DNA from: Polyporus tsugae
Lineage: Eukaryota > Basidiomycota > Agaricomycetes > Polyporales > Polyporaceae
Assembly: GCA_024305745.1 (NCBI GenBank)
Contig: JAHRBS010000007.1
Span: 3,720,001-3,784,000 of the forward strand
Reading direction: 5' to 3'
Length of the DNA stretch: 64,000 bases
In this document: piece after piece, positions 26,690-37,944 of the stretch
Numbering within the stretch: the first letter of the stretch is position 1
Layout of the letters: the number at the start of each line of letters is the position of its first letter
Notes under the pieces: generated by a model
What the model saw: only the letters and a program-made list of their open reading frames with translations
Database searches by the model: none
Told to the model about the DNA's origin: nothing
Program-made: the position numbers and the translations under genes

Positions 26690-28262
26690 TGATCATTGGT
26701 CAAATACAATCCATCCACGCGCCTGTCGGGCCCGGCCCGCCGTCGCCATGAAGAATATGGGATACAACACAATTACAGTTCCCATCATCTACTAAATAAC
26801 AAGACAGAGGCGATGAGCAAGAGGAGGATACCGGTGCTCATACACAGGGCGACAATGCCAACCGTCCTATCTAACGTAATCAGTAGTATACACAATCCCG
26901 CCAAGAATAGAACGAACGCGAGGAGAAGGAGAACGGAGAGAATTGTAGTGATCACTTCTATGCGCCACCTCAGGCTGTCGAAGGCGGCACCACGACTCTG
27001 CGCACGGGCGCGCGAGTCCTCAGAGGCCAGAGACTGCCGAGAGGCCTTCATCGGACTGGAATAGTCTCCTCGGAACCTCCCACCGATGAGGGTAGCAACA
27101 GAAGCGATGCCCAGACTGAGGATAAGGCTGCTGAACCAGAGGGAGTTGATCTGGACCATCTGGCGGTTGGGGACGGTGGCCTGGGCATTGCGCAACTGGG
27201 CGGGTGATGCCGTGAGGAATGCGGTCACAACGGCGGTGAAAAGACTAGCCTAGATGCAAGGTCCATGGGTGGTCATAAGTCGCCTACATACCGGGCCATT
27301 GAGGGGGGTGGAAATCACTCACAAAGGTAATGAGCAATTTAACTATCCCCATCCATCGTTTGACACTTGCCTGCCAGCCTGAGTGACCATCCAGAGGCCC
27401 GGACTCAGGATCTGAGAGGCCCTTCTGCTGGAGCACGTACTACATGAGCGAATGAATTGCACGGGAAGGATCGCTCGTACGTTGTTGCTGGGTTTACCAG
27501 TGGTATTGCTCGACAAAATGTCTGCTGGAATATCGCGAATGGGTGGTGTTCCGGAGACATCCCGGATGTCCTTGCGAGGAGACGACTGACTCTGAGGAAT
27601 CCAATCTTCAGCTACACCATCATGGCAGTCCGTCCTAGTCGTACCGTATGAAGTGCGATGCTCACAGGATCAGGTTTCTGAGGCGGCTGCTCAGAGTCGA
27701 TCGATGTCCCTCCAGAACCCGTCACGAGGGGCTGGTCGATGAAAATGGAAGTTGCTGCTTTCAAGGCTTGGCCTGAAGTCGAGTCAGAGACAAATGCCAT
27801 CTCAGATGGTAGGATAGAAGTTGACGGTCGGAAGAGTAATGGTGGTAAGACTGAGGTAGGTGTGGGCACTGGGCAGGCACGGCCTGAGGAGGATGCAGCA
27901 AAAGCCCGCCTGAGACGACTTATATATCCGCGCAGACATTTGTGTGCTCGAACGACGGACACAAACGACGTCCGAACGGTTGTAAAAGTGACCACTGTGG
28001 CGCAGTCGCTTGTCCATTTCAAACTGAGACAATTCTCCGATAAAGAGATTAAGACCGAGTATCACTAGTATTCAAACTCAGATTACTGGATTCAAAGTCT
28101 TCGGAGACTTCAACTCGAACTCCGTCGATTCCTTTGTCTTTTGTGGCACCTGCGAAGACACGACTCGCGCGCACAGCATTCAATGATTCATGCTGGTGGA
28201 ACGCTCGTGGCGTCGTTTGTGGCATGCACAAAGCGTGCCAGTGAAGCCCACTCGACAGCCAC
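26690..28262. repeat. left arm of a near-perfect inverted duplication
   Basis: Every position p in this arm corresponds to 56978 minus p in the right arm. The inner edge is sharp at 28262. Over the parts I compared base by base the arms are identical, except for five substitutions in the outermost ~70 bp. Outside 26690 similarity becomes patchy and then fades. Confidence 0.93.
26785..27800 (-). CDS. DUF6535-type membrane protein, left copy
   Basis: Mirror copy of the gene at 29178-30193, with the same four exons and the same 277-aa product. It has a short non-conserved N-terminus, then SGWQASVKRWMGIVKLLITF joined to ASLFTAVVTAFLTASPAQLR, the DUF6535 core. The hydrophobic stretch NSLWFSSLILSLGIASVATL follows, and a C-terminal pair of helices within SVLLLLAFVLFLAGLCILLI and ALCMSTGILLLLIASVLLF. 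The protein is much shorter than the neighbouring decayed family member and ends right after the membrane domain. Function is unknown for the family. A TATATAA element lies about 120 bp upstream of the start, as in the right copy. Transcription would run away from the central spacer. Confidence 0.7.
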
Positions 28263-28715
28263 CAAGAACCTACGGCATCTCGGAAGGATGCATATACATG
28301 CCACTTTTGGAAGCTGTCGATATCTTCATCGTCATGGCAACCTCAGGCTGGCCGAGTTTCCGATTGTCAAGTAACGGTGTCTTCTCAGGCTCACTCACTT
28401 TCTGTAGCCATGAGACTCACGCTGCGGTCCCTCCGCTTGTTTTCTATTTCACCCCAGAAGTTGTTATCTGCGGCAAGTGCATTGTTGTTCGTGGCTGCCA
28501 CAGTTTCCACCAGTTAGAACTGCACTTGTCCAACATCCTCTTCTCCGTATAACCTCAGTAGGCCTACAGCTACAGTATGTTCTCCGTGTGGGCTGCACAC
28601 ATGTACGACGTGTATTTGGGCTCTAATTCTGCAGCTACACATCACATAACTTGCTATCACTGCCTAGCTGTGCCCGCCGTACTTAAGGTTGCTGTCACGA
28701 CAGAGTTGTGGGATT
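28263..28715. other. 453-bp spacer at the centre of the inverted duplication
   Basis: Single-copy sequence between the two arms. It has no open frame with a recognisable domain and no terminal repeats. It separates the two divergently oriented DUF6535 copies. Confidence 0.85.
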
Positions 28716-30288
28716 GTGGCTGTCGAGTGGGCTTCACTGGCACGCTTTGTGCATGCCACAAACGACGCCACGAGCGTTCCACCAGCATGAATCATTGAAT
28801 GCTGTGCGCGCGAGTCGTGTCTTCGCAGGTGCCACAAAAGACAAAGGAATCGACGGAGTTCGAGTTGAAGTCTCCGAAGACTTTGAATCCAGTAATCTGA
28901 GTTTGAATACTAGTGATACTCGGTCTTAATCTCTTTATCGGAGAATTGTCTCAGTTTGAAATGGACAAGCGACTGCGCCACAGTGGTCACTTTTACAACC
29001 GTTCGGACGTCGTTTGTGTCCGTCGTTCGAGCACACAAATGTCTGCGCGGATATATAAGTCGTCTCAGGCGGGCTTTTGCTGCATCCTCCTCAGGCCGTG
29101 CCTGCCCAGTGCCCACACCTACCTCAGTCTTACCACCATTACTCTTCCGACCGTCAACTTCTATCCTACCATCTGAGATGGCATTTGTCTCTGACTCGAC
29201 TTCAGGCCAAGCCTTGAAAGCAGCAACTTCCATTTTCATCGACCAGCCCCTCGTGACGGGTTCTGGAGGGACATCGATCGACTCTGAGCAGCCGCCTCAG
29301 AAACCTGATCCTGTGAGCATCGCACTTCATACGGTACGACTAGGACGGACTGCCATGATGGTGTAGCTGAAGATTGGATTCCTCAGAGTCAGTCGTCTCC
29401 TCGCAAGGACATCCGGGATGTCTCCGGAACACCACCCATTCGCGATATTCCAGCAGACATTTTGTCGAGCAATACCACTGGTAAACCCAGCAACAACGTA
29501 CGAGCGATCCTTCCCGTGCAATTCATTCGCTCATGTAGTACGTGCTCCAGCAGAAGGGCCTCTCAGATCCTGAGTCCGGGCCTCTGGATGGTCACTCAGG
29601 CTGGCAGGCAAGTGTCAAACGATGGATGGGGATAGTTAAATTGCTCATTACCTTTGTGAGTGATTTCCACCCCCCTCAATGGCCCGGTATGTAGGCGACT
29701 TATGACCACCCATGGACCTTGCATCTAGGCTAGTCTTTTCACCGCCGTTGTGACCGCATTCCTCACGGCATCACCCGCCCAGTTGCGCAATGCCCAGGCC
29801 ACCGTCCCCAACCGCCAGATGGTCCAGATCAACTCCCTCTGGTTCAGCAGCCTTATCCTCAGTCTGGGCATCGCTTCTGTTGCTACCCTCATCGGTGGGA
29901 GGTTCCGAGGAGACTATTCCAGTCCGATGAAGGCCTCTCGGCAGTCTCTGGCCTCTGAGGACTCGCGCGCCCGTGCGCAGAGTCGTGGTGCCGCCTTCGA
30001 CAGCCTGAGGTGGCGCATAGAAGTGATCACTACAATTCTCTCCGTTCTCCTTCTCCTCGCGTTCGTTCTATTCTTGGCGGGATTGTGTATACTACTGATT
30101 ACGTTAGATAGGACGGTTGGCATTGTCGCCCTGTGTATGAGCACCGGTATCCTCCTCTTGCTCATCGCCTCTGTCTTGTTATTTAGTAGATGATGGGAAC
30201 TGTAATTGTGTTGTATCCCAGATGCTTCATGGCGACGGAGGGCCGGGCCCGACAGGCGCGTGGATGGATTGTATTTGACCAATGATCA
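28716..30288. repeat. right arm of a near-perfect inverted duplication
   Basis: Reverse complement of 26690-28262. The arm includes the gene body, introns, TATA element and about 460 bp of sequence upstream of the start codon. Confidence 0.93.
29178..30193 (+). CDS. DUF6535-type membrane protein, right copy
   Basis: Exons 29178-29312, 29366-29497, 29554-29655 and 29729-30193 all join in phase 0 and give 277 aa. The family core begins at SGWQASVKRW and continues through ASLFTAVVTAFL and RQMVQINSLWFSSLILSLG. There are three to four hydrophobic segments and a basic, Ser-rich loop between them. The second exon is the least certain, since its translation has no family match that I recognise. TATATAA at about 29051 fits a core promoter. 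The coding sequence is intact, in contrast to the related locus at 23584-26207. A role in membranes or self/non-self responses is sometimes guessed for such expansions; nothing in this sequence shows it. Confidence 0.72.
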
Positions 30289-31794
30289 GCCGCGGCCCCG
30301 ATATATCATATGCCAGATGCCATGCGGCTTTACTGCTCAGACCACTGTCGGTTCCAGAGAGAGTTCCATGTCTCGAACTGATTGCAGCCTCTGAAAGCCT
30401 TCAACTCGCCTCTTCCGAGCAAGACCAAGGTAGAGTCCCTCAATACCGTTAGCTCACTGAGCTTGTCGTCGAATGATGGATTCAAATGAGCGACGCATAA
30501 CTTGAACGATCCGACGGTAGTAGTCAGCCGCCCTTCTGAACCATTTCTCTAGTACCATCGCATGGGTGATGTCGAGACGTGTCCGCGTTACGCTTCCCCG
30601 TAATTTGACCCGCACTACCGTGTCCGGTGGGTGCGCGACCGTGACTTCCGTAGTCCGCCGGCTGTAAGTTGTTGAAGTCGTCTTCTGCTCGCGACTGTTT
30701 GAAGCAGCTTTCCTCTTCCCCCAGGTGGAAGGAGGGCATTCTGCAAGACCCCGTCGGGTCCATGCTTTCTCAAGATAGAGAACTCCGAGTCGGTTGCATC
30801 GGATCATGGCTCCCACTGTTGCGAGGAGGGGAGTCTGCTGCTACAAGTAATCACCACGGTCCGTTGGAGGGTTGTAGGGAAATGCCCAGCGCGCAGAAGG
30901 CCCGCCATCACGACCGGGGTGAATGTAGTGTACGGACCGCCAATTTTTGATGTCCCCCGGGGCTCGACCAGTGGATGGAACAGGGGTTGTAGTGACTGTG
31001 GTTGCACGTTCAACCGTATTGTGTTCAGAATATGACACGCGCGACACAGCCACGTCACGCAGTCTCGATCATAGTTCAAGGAGAATGAATCTCAATCAGT
31101 ACAGTCTAGACCGAGATCTAACTTCCCGATGACCCACCGGTCGCTCATGGTTTCAGTGTTGGCAGATACCAGTCAAGCCGCTTGAGTGCATTCAATGGTT
31201 CGGAGACGAAGACGTCGACGTCAGTCACGCCATATCCATATTCAAGAGGAAGACGGCAATCGGTCGATCGCGATGGCATCTACATAGAGCAGAGGGTATC
31301 AAAAACCGATGATGATGATGACGATTACCGGGATGCAGTATGTACAGTATATATATGTACCAAATTCGATGCTTGTGGGATGCTAGGATGGAGTGCTGCT
31401 GCTGCTGCTGTTGTAGTTGAACGTTTTAAAACACGTTGAAAGGCTGGAGCTCCGTCTACGTCCTAGTAAAAGTATAAGTAATGTGTATGGAGTGTGGAGC
31501 GGGAGCGGGACCCTGCGCTGGGAGTCTGAAATCCGAAAATCACAATCTGAAGGGGCAATCGACATGCGCGGCATTAGTACACATTCGAAGGGTGGTAATG
31601 GGGTAGGCCGGTTTTAACGGTGTCCTGTCCGTCCGGCGTGCTCGTCGTCAGGGGGGTCGTAGAGCATATAGGGCGTGCAGTGGGCGTGTGGGCGAGACCG
31701 GGACGATTAAAGCGAAAGCAAGGACGAAGGTGAGGTGCGGGGGTCGATGGCAGAACGAAGAGCATGTCGAGGTCAAAACCGAGCTGAGAAGGTG
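30289..31794. other. 1.5-kb region without a supported gene
   Basis: Only short, unconserved open frames. Low-complexity tracts are present: a GAT repeat near 31307-31322 and a GCT repeat near 31396-31411. It includes the 3' flank of the disordered-protein gene. Confidence 0.5.
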
Positions 31795-32991
31795 TTATCG
31801 GACCTTCGCCGTCGAGGGCTGCGCCGTGACAATCGTCGTCAGCACTGGCGCGTCGGCTGTAGGCTCAACGGACGTGGGGGTCGGCGTGTCCTGACCGTCG
31901 CCGTCGCCGTCCTCGTTCGTTGCCTCCGGGGCAGATGAGGGATTCGAGAGCAACTTCTTCCACGAGTCCTCCGTGACCTCTTCCTCCCACACACCGCCCT
32001 CTCCAGACGCAGTCGGGGGCGCTGCGCCTTCGTCCTCAAACAGATGCACAGTCTCGACCATGTTCCTCCGCGGGACCGCATCCTTCTCCCTCGCCGACCC
32101 ACCCCGCAACTGCTCTCCACCGCCCTCGTCCCCCACCAATGTCGTCCTCGGCTGCCCGTCCGCCCCAGCCCCGTCTTTGTCTTTCGCCTTCACCGCGTCC
32201 CGCTCCTTCGTGCGTATGTCCCGCATCGACAGGCTCTTCCAGAGCGTCTTGCCTGCGCCCTTGACCAGCTTCCCGAGCGCGACGAACGGGTCCTCCTCCT
32301 CTCCGCGCGCGTCGCTCGCCGTGCGTGCCCTCCTTACCCGCACGCGCTCCTCCCCGGCCGGTATCTCTGGGAACTCGACCGCCGCGCCCTCCTCGTCGTA
32401 GGGATGCGGATCGGCGTCAGCGGCGAAGGCCGTGCCGCCCTCGACGCCGCTGTCGGGGCCGTACGCGTACTGGTACTGGTGGTGCTGGTGCTGGTATTGG
32501 TACTGGTAGTCGTCGGGGTTGAGGCCGCGCTCGCGGAGCATGCGGCGGTGCCGGAGGAGGCGGGAACGGGCGGCGACGCCGAGCGGGTGGGACGAGTTGC
32601 GCTTGCGGGGCTCGGTCTGCGGGAGGGGGGCGAAGGTGATGTTGGGCGACGGCGAGGACGAAAGGGTGGGGAAGGCGGATGGGGGCGCGGAGTTGGAGCG
32701 GAGGATGCTGGGGCACGGGCTCGGGGTCTTGCTGGACGCCGCGGAGGCGGTGGTGGAGGACGTGGTGAGCGAGGGGATGGACTGGGAGGTGCTTGTGCTG
32801 CTGGAGCTGGATCCGGAGGCGTCGGCGCTGAGGGAGGAGGAGGCGTTGGACTCGAGCGAGCCGGACGAGCGGGCGGTGTCACCGAATGCAGCTTGGACGA
32901 TCGCGTCGAACTGGGAGGGGTCGGGGGCACTTTCCGACGGAGAGTCGGTCGTGCTCGGCCCTACTGCGGGCAACGTCTGCGTCTCGGACAT
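31795..32991 (-). CDS. hypothetical Ser/Thr/Pro-rich disordered protein
   Basis: Single open frame of 398 aa from the Met at 32991. The frame stays open a further 125 codons upstream to 33366, but that part has different composition and is probably leader. The N-terminal third is Ser/Thr-rich. A conserved-looking central segment reads PRKRNSSHPLGVAARSRLLR, followed by a Tyr/Gln/His repeat (about residues 165-180). A short helical, basic segment follows: DPFVALGKLVKGAGKTLWKS. The C-terminus is acidic with VWEEEVTEDSWKKLL. No enzyme domain or membrane segment is seen. Basidiomycetes have uncharacterised proteins of this kind, and I cannot assign a function. Strong third-position GC supports coding. 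Confidence 0.65.
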   Translation of the reverse strand: MSETQTLPAVGPSTTDSPSESAPDPSQFDAIVQAAFGDTARSSGSLESNASSSLSADASGSSSSSTSTSQSIPSLTTSSTTASAASSKTPSPCPSILRSNSAPPSAFPTLSSSPSPNITFAPLPQTEPRKRNSSHPLGVAARSRLLRHRRMLRERGLNPDDYQYQYQHQHHQYQYAYGPDSGVEGGTAFAADADPHPYDEEGAAVEFPEIPAGEERVRVRRARTASDARGEEEDPFVALGKLVKGAGKTLWKSLSMRDIRTKERDAVKAKDKDGAGADGQPRTTLVGDEGGGEQLRGGSAREKDAVPRRNMVETVHLFEDEGAAPPTASGEGGVWEEEVTEDSWKKLLSNPSSAPEATNEDGDGDGQDTPTPTSVEPTADAPVLTTIVTAQPSTAKVR

Positions 32992-34157
32992 GGTTAGGGC
33001 TCCGAGAGTCGTCGTTGATTGTAAGGGGTCTGCGAGACCACGAACAGATGAGGACAGCGCGACACTAGTGGCGTTCAGGAGGGGCAAGACGACGGCCCCG
33101 GTGGAGACTAGTGTTAGTGTACAGACGTGGTTTTCTGGCGCAAGGGTGCGGATAAGGAATGACTGGGTGGGCGATTGAAGGAGCGTAGAGAGCAGCGTGC
33201 GGGCGTGCTGGATTGCAGATGTCTGGAAGGTTGGAGTCGAGGTCGTTGTCTGACGAGGCTCGCGCGAGCCGGTCGGCGTCGTGAGGAGGAAAATGATGGA
33301 GTCCAAGTCGCGTCGGGGCAGCCGGGTCCCGGGTCCCGACTCGCTCAGCCTTTCTCCCATGCCCATCCTATGATACAGTAAGCTTCCTCATTCTCCCCTT
33401 CAGGCACAATCTCTCTGATTATGTAAATGTCCAAAACGGTCTATGTCGCTTACTCAAGTCTGTCCCACGCCCACCGGAGGTCGGACTTGTCGGTCAATTT
33501 CAGTCTTACGCCTCTCCTACTCATCGCGATCCATGCTCTGCTCAGTGCTCCATCCCCGCCATGATGCATGGTGATCGAATGTTGGTGTGTCACAGTTGTT
33601 CACTCCTCGTTTCGTGATATTCATGTCGGCTCTCCTGCAGCTCAGTGGCCAGCCAAAACCTACACCCAGAGCACGAACATATAGTCATGATTTCATCAGG
33701 GCATCCTTCCTCGAGCTCGTTGCTTTACCATTGCTTCACCTCGCTATCTAGTGGGCGGAGACTCGATCTATAGCAGTCTATGGCTCGCGAGAGGTAAACG
33801 ACTCCTCCCGAGGGCTTGGTCTTCTCCTGCCCAAGTCCTCCGGATTCCTCAGCCTCGGCGTGTCCGCTTGTCTCGGACACTTCAGAGCGATGACTTCTCT
33901 GCCTTCCCACAAGTCTGGAGCGGAAGAGTCTCTACCAAGCCTATATGACACCGTTCTACTGCCAAGGGAAAGGGCGGCGAGCCTCGACGCCGCCGACAAC
34001 CATGCCAACTTCTAGGTCATCTTCGCACGGTCCCTCCTGCCCTACCTTCCATCCGACAAAGTCTGCGCGGTCCTCCAAAGCGAAGTCGACCACTGCACGC
34101 GGTCCACACGGGCGGAGAACAAAATGCTAATAAGCTGCGAGATACAGGGTCCCTATG
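32992..34157. other. intergenic region, 1.2 kb
   Basis: The part up to 33366 is an open extension of the disordered-protein frame and may be its leader. The rest shows no gene, repeat or RNA that I can support. Confidence 0.45.
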
Positions 34158-35977
34158 CTAGTTTTACAGTCTGTATAAGGTGCGATCAGCCACCGTACCC
34201 ACAAAATGCGCACAATTGGGGAACGTACCTTTGCGTATAGCGAATCTACCACCTTGCCGACCTGCTCTAGCGTGTCGATCGCCGCACCGTATGTCCTCTA
34301 AGACGTTCAACTTTTAGTTCGACGCACATCAAAAGGGGGGCAGAGAATACGCACATCCGCCTCAGGCTGGTCGAAGATGAGGAGGCACCCCCGGCCCTGG
34401 TCAAGCACGCCGTGGAAGACCTTGTCAAGGATCATCTGCGACAGCTTCAGCTCGACCGCCTGTCGTCCCTGCCCGACCTGCTGCGCGATGTATTCGATCT
34501 CGACGACCGAGTACGGCTCGACGATGCGAAGGAGGTTCTGCGCGAGCAGCGTGTCGTACAATGCGGAGAGATGTGTCCGGATCGTGGTGTCTGACGACAG
34601 CTCTAGTGGGTGGACAACAGGGCGTCAGCATGCGCACAGTGGCGCGTATGAACATGGATCGCCATACCCTGCTGATAGTCCTTCAGCGCCTTCTCGAAGT
34701 CGGCGAGATTCCGCTTCTGGTGTGCACGCGCGATTGCGCGCATACTCTCGACGTCCCGGAGCTGCGCGTACTTCGATGCGAGCTTGATCGAGAGCAATGA
34801 TGTGACATCCTCGGGCTATCGGGCAAAACGGTGGCGGTTAGCGATTCGCAAGATCAGAAGTAGTGTGCTGTCGGGACATACCAGGTTGAGCATGACCTTG
34901 CAAAGGAGCATATATTTCAGCGCGCCGAGTGCACTTGGGTCGTCCTGCGTGCTCAGGTTCTCGAACGTCTCGTAGAAGTAGGAGTACGCGGTGGTGTAAT
35001 CCTTGTCTTCTGCGTGGAGGATACCGGATTGGAGGTCAAGCCGAGCTTGGAGTGGCGGCGGACAGTATATTGAGTTAGCCGCGGTGCGTGAGGAAGTGAG
35101 TGCAGCCTGGAAGAACAGAAGACGATGGTCAGGATCGCGTCCGCAAGGTAATTCATACAAGCGGATGTATGGCGGACCTTTGCCTTTGCGAGGTTACCAA
35201 TCCCTCGGTAGACACGACTCTCCAAAAGGTGAACTTCGGTGAGGACGAGTTTGTCGTCTAGCCGCTTGAGTTCGGTGAGCAGGGTCTCGATCAGAGCAAG
35301 TGCTGGTTTGGATTGCTGCGTGTCGAGCTGTCTGTGGAGCGGAACCGTTTGTCAATGATGAACGAGTGCGGTGGAACCGTAGAACTCACAAGCCGACCAG
35401 GCGGGTCTCGAGACTGTGCTTCAAGAATATCCGCTTTTCTCGTTTCGCCCACTCAATGTTCTCTTGCAAGACGTCAATCTGGATCTTCTGGCTATTTGGG
35501 ATGGTGTTGAAGCAATCGAGCAGCGTTCGAACTAGACATCCCAATAAATTCAAGCCTTTCCAGGAGGGTAGGATGGGACGGGACGTACTGAGCTTAGCGG
35601 TCTTTGCCTTTGCGGTGGAGGAGACGAATGAGCGGGACAGAGTGATGACCTCTGCAACCCCCTTGGCATTGCTGGAAAGTGAAAGGTGAATATTTCCTGC
35701 GGGAACGGTCCAGCCATAATCGAGCACGTACTTCTGGTCCCGATACAACTCTCCCAGCTTCACAAGGGCAGCTTCCTGGTGGCGGAGCTCTGCTTCCTTT
35801 TCCTCCACTGTGGCATGTTCGCTAATAGGCGATGCTGGACTCGCGTGTTCAGTCCACTTATCTGTTGGAACCACCCATCTCTCCCTACTCACCCAGAATC
35901 TCTCGGTAATCCGCCTCCGCGCGCTTCGGGTCCGATGCAGATTGCGCCTGTGTGAGTAGCTCCTCCTTCGTCGGCAT
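34158..35977 (-). CDS. RPN6: 26S proteasome lid subunit Rpn6
   Basis: Scaffold subunit of the 19S lid that clamps lid, base and 20S core through its alpha-solenoid and PCI domain. The start [20 protein letters not shown] is at 35977. The solenoid continues through [40 protein letters not shown] and [20 protein letters not shown]. The PCI domain covers [32 protein letters not shown] and [20 protein letters not shown]. The last exon is tiny: after YAK the intron 34225-34171 is removed, leaving T-V-K-L-A and the stop. About eight introns, all 50-65 nt. It is divergent from RPN7 with only 266 bp between start codons, a pairing of two subunits of the same complex. Confidence 0.95.
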
Positions 35978-36243
35978 GATGCAGTTGTTGAGAAAGTACG
36001 AGCGGGTGGGTAGTAGAGAGCAAACACGGAGGACAGAGAGGCTCAGGCGGTGGAAGGGAGAGAACGCACGCGAGGTGACGCGTCGAGGAGTGTGGGAACC
36101 TTCGCGGTACTGACGCGTCGCTTGTAGGCGCCTGCCCATCCTCCGCCTCACCTGCTTTCCTCTGCTCGTCCCCGCCGCCGTCGCCATTCTACTCACTGGA
36201 ATCCTGGTTCGACTTGCTGCTGCAACACTAAGTGAGGTTTAAA
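35978..36243. promoter_or_regulatory. shared bidirectional promoter of RPN6 and RPN7
   Basis: 266 bp serve both genes. Two copies of TGACGCGTCG, each containing the palindrome ACGCGT, lie at 36076-36085 and 36111-36120, exactly 35 bp apart. ACGCGT is the core of the yeast MluI cell-cycle box. I did not find the yeast proteasome element GGTGGCAAA on either strand. Confidence 0.6.
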
Positions 36244-37741
36244 ATGGGCGACGACCTGGTACTTCCTATCCCGAATCTCTCCCTGGCGCAGGACTACTTC
36301 GTCCTGTCCTCGCCATCCCTCGCGCACCTCCATGAGGACGCGCGCAAGTCCCTCCTTGAGGGCATTCAAGCAGACCGTAAGCCACCTCTTTCCATACGTG
36401 TAGTAATCGTGGCCTTATATGCGTCCTACAGAGATGGCACCATACTACCGCATAGTCACTTCGACCTCAGCCTTGCTACTAGATCAGGCCCTACTCGAGC
36501 GCATGGAGAAAGAGAACAAGGAAGAGCTGGACAAGATTGAGCAGCGGCTAGAGGAGGCGAAGAAGACTGAGGGCGAGACTGATATCGCGGACGCGCTCCG
36601 TGCGCGCGCGAACTACTTGACGAGGATCGGAGACAAGGTATGTGAGTTCACCTGTGGCTAGATGCCTCACCCCTTGCTTATCTCCGCATGGTGTGGTTTA
36701 GGAAAAAGCAGTCGAAGCCCAGAAGCTTGCATTGGAGAAGACACCGGGATTGGGTTCAAGGATAGACATCGGCCTCACCCTCATCCGGATCGGGTTCTTC
36801 TTCAGCGACCACGAAATGATCACGCAGAACCTACAGCAGGCAGAGGAGTACGTCCTTTGACTTCATGCTATGTTCTATTGCCGAGTGTATGCGCATATAG
36901 GCTCGTGGAGAAGGGTGGTGACTGGGACCGGAGGAATCGTCTGAAGGTCTACCGCGGTCTCCACTTACTGTCCATCCGACAATTCAAACGTAGTGGCGAG
37001 CTCCTTCTCGACGCGCTTTCGACGTTCACAGCGACGGAGCTCATATCCTACAATGACTTCGTCGCGTCAACCATCATCGCCAACGTTCTCACCCTGAACC
37101 GACCAGACCTCAAGAAGAAGGTATGCGCATACAATCACTCCATGCGTTTTCGTCTCTAATTAGAGATTTTATCTCTAGCTCATCGCGGCACCCGAAGTAA
37201 TTCAGGTCCTCCCGGAACTCCCCACGCTCTCCGATCTCATGAAGAACCTGTATGACTCACATTACGACAAGTTCTTCGTCGCACTCGGTGCGTCATATCC
37301 GTATTTGCGCGAAAGCCCCGCTCCTGACACCGCATGTAGCCACACTGGAGCAAACGCACCTCAAGCCAAACCGCATCCTCGCACCGCACACCCGTTACTA
37401 CATACGGGAGATGCGCATCCTCGCATACAATCAGCTCCTCGAGTCCTACCGCAGTCTCACCCTCGACAGCCTCGCCCGGTCATTCGGTATGAGCATCGAT
37501 TTCGTTGACAAGTATGTCCCTTTAGAGCTTTCCGCAGTCTCCGGGTATGCTAATGCCTCACGTCTTTAGTGAGCTGTCGCGGTTCATCGCATCCGGTCGC
37601 CTACACTGTACGATCGACAAGGTGAATGGCGTCGTCGAGACGAACCGACCATCACTCAAGAACGCGCAATACGAGACCGTCATCCGCCAAGGCGATATCC
37701 TCCTGAACGCGGTGCAGAGACTGAGCAAAGTGTTGTATTGA
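36244..37741 (+). CDS. RPN7: 26S proteasome lid subunit Rpn7
   Basis: PCI-domain subunit of the 19S lid, neighbour of Rpn3 and Rpn6 in the lid horseshoe. It begins [20 protein letters not shown]. The N-terminal solenoid includes [11 protein letters not shown], a charged helix [20 protein letters not shown], and [20 protein letters not shown] with the family motif. [18 protein letters not shown] and [15 protein letters not shown] precede the PCI part: [40 protein letters not shown] and [17 protein letters not shown]. It ends near LSKVLY with the usual short tail. Seven or so short introns, one splitting the winged helix at FVD. Length is about 390-400 aa, as expected. The spacing and orientation to RPN6 suggest co-transcriptional control. 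Confidence 0.95.
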
Positions 37742-37944
37742 CGTACCGGATACGGACCAATCTTCCACTCTTGTATTGTAGACGGCTTTTAGGTCCAAGG
37801 ATCGCGTAAAGCCTGACGGTTTGAGCGGGTGTATGCGTGCATTGAGTGTGTGAGGATGGCTAGAAGTACAACATTATAACGCAATTAAACGGCGAGTTGG
37901 TAACGAGCAGTATCATTGGGAGTAGGGTGAACGGGGGGAGGGGT

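Noticed and set aside
27739..29239. Mirrored 109-codon frames on either side of the spacer
   Set aside because: They are antisense to exon 1 and the promoter of the two DUF6535 copies; their symmetry comes from the inverted repeat.
30454..30816. Minus-strand frame of 120 codons with a W-T-R-R-G motif
   Set aside because: The motif vaguely recalls fungal HET proteins, but nothing else fits and there is no supporting exon.
32044..32997. 317-codon plus-strand open frame opposite the disordered protein gene
   Set aside because: Val/Gly/Arg-rich translation typical of the antisense of a Ser/Pro-rich GC-biased gene, with no domain.
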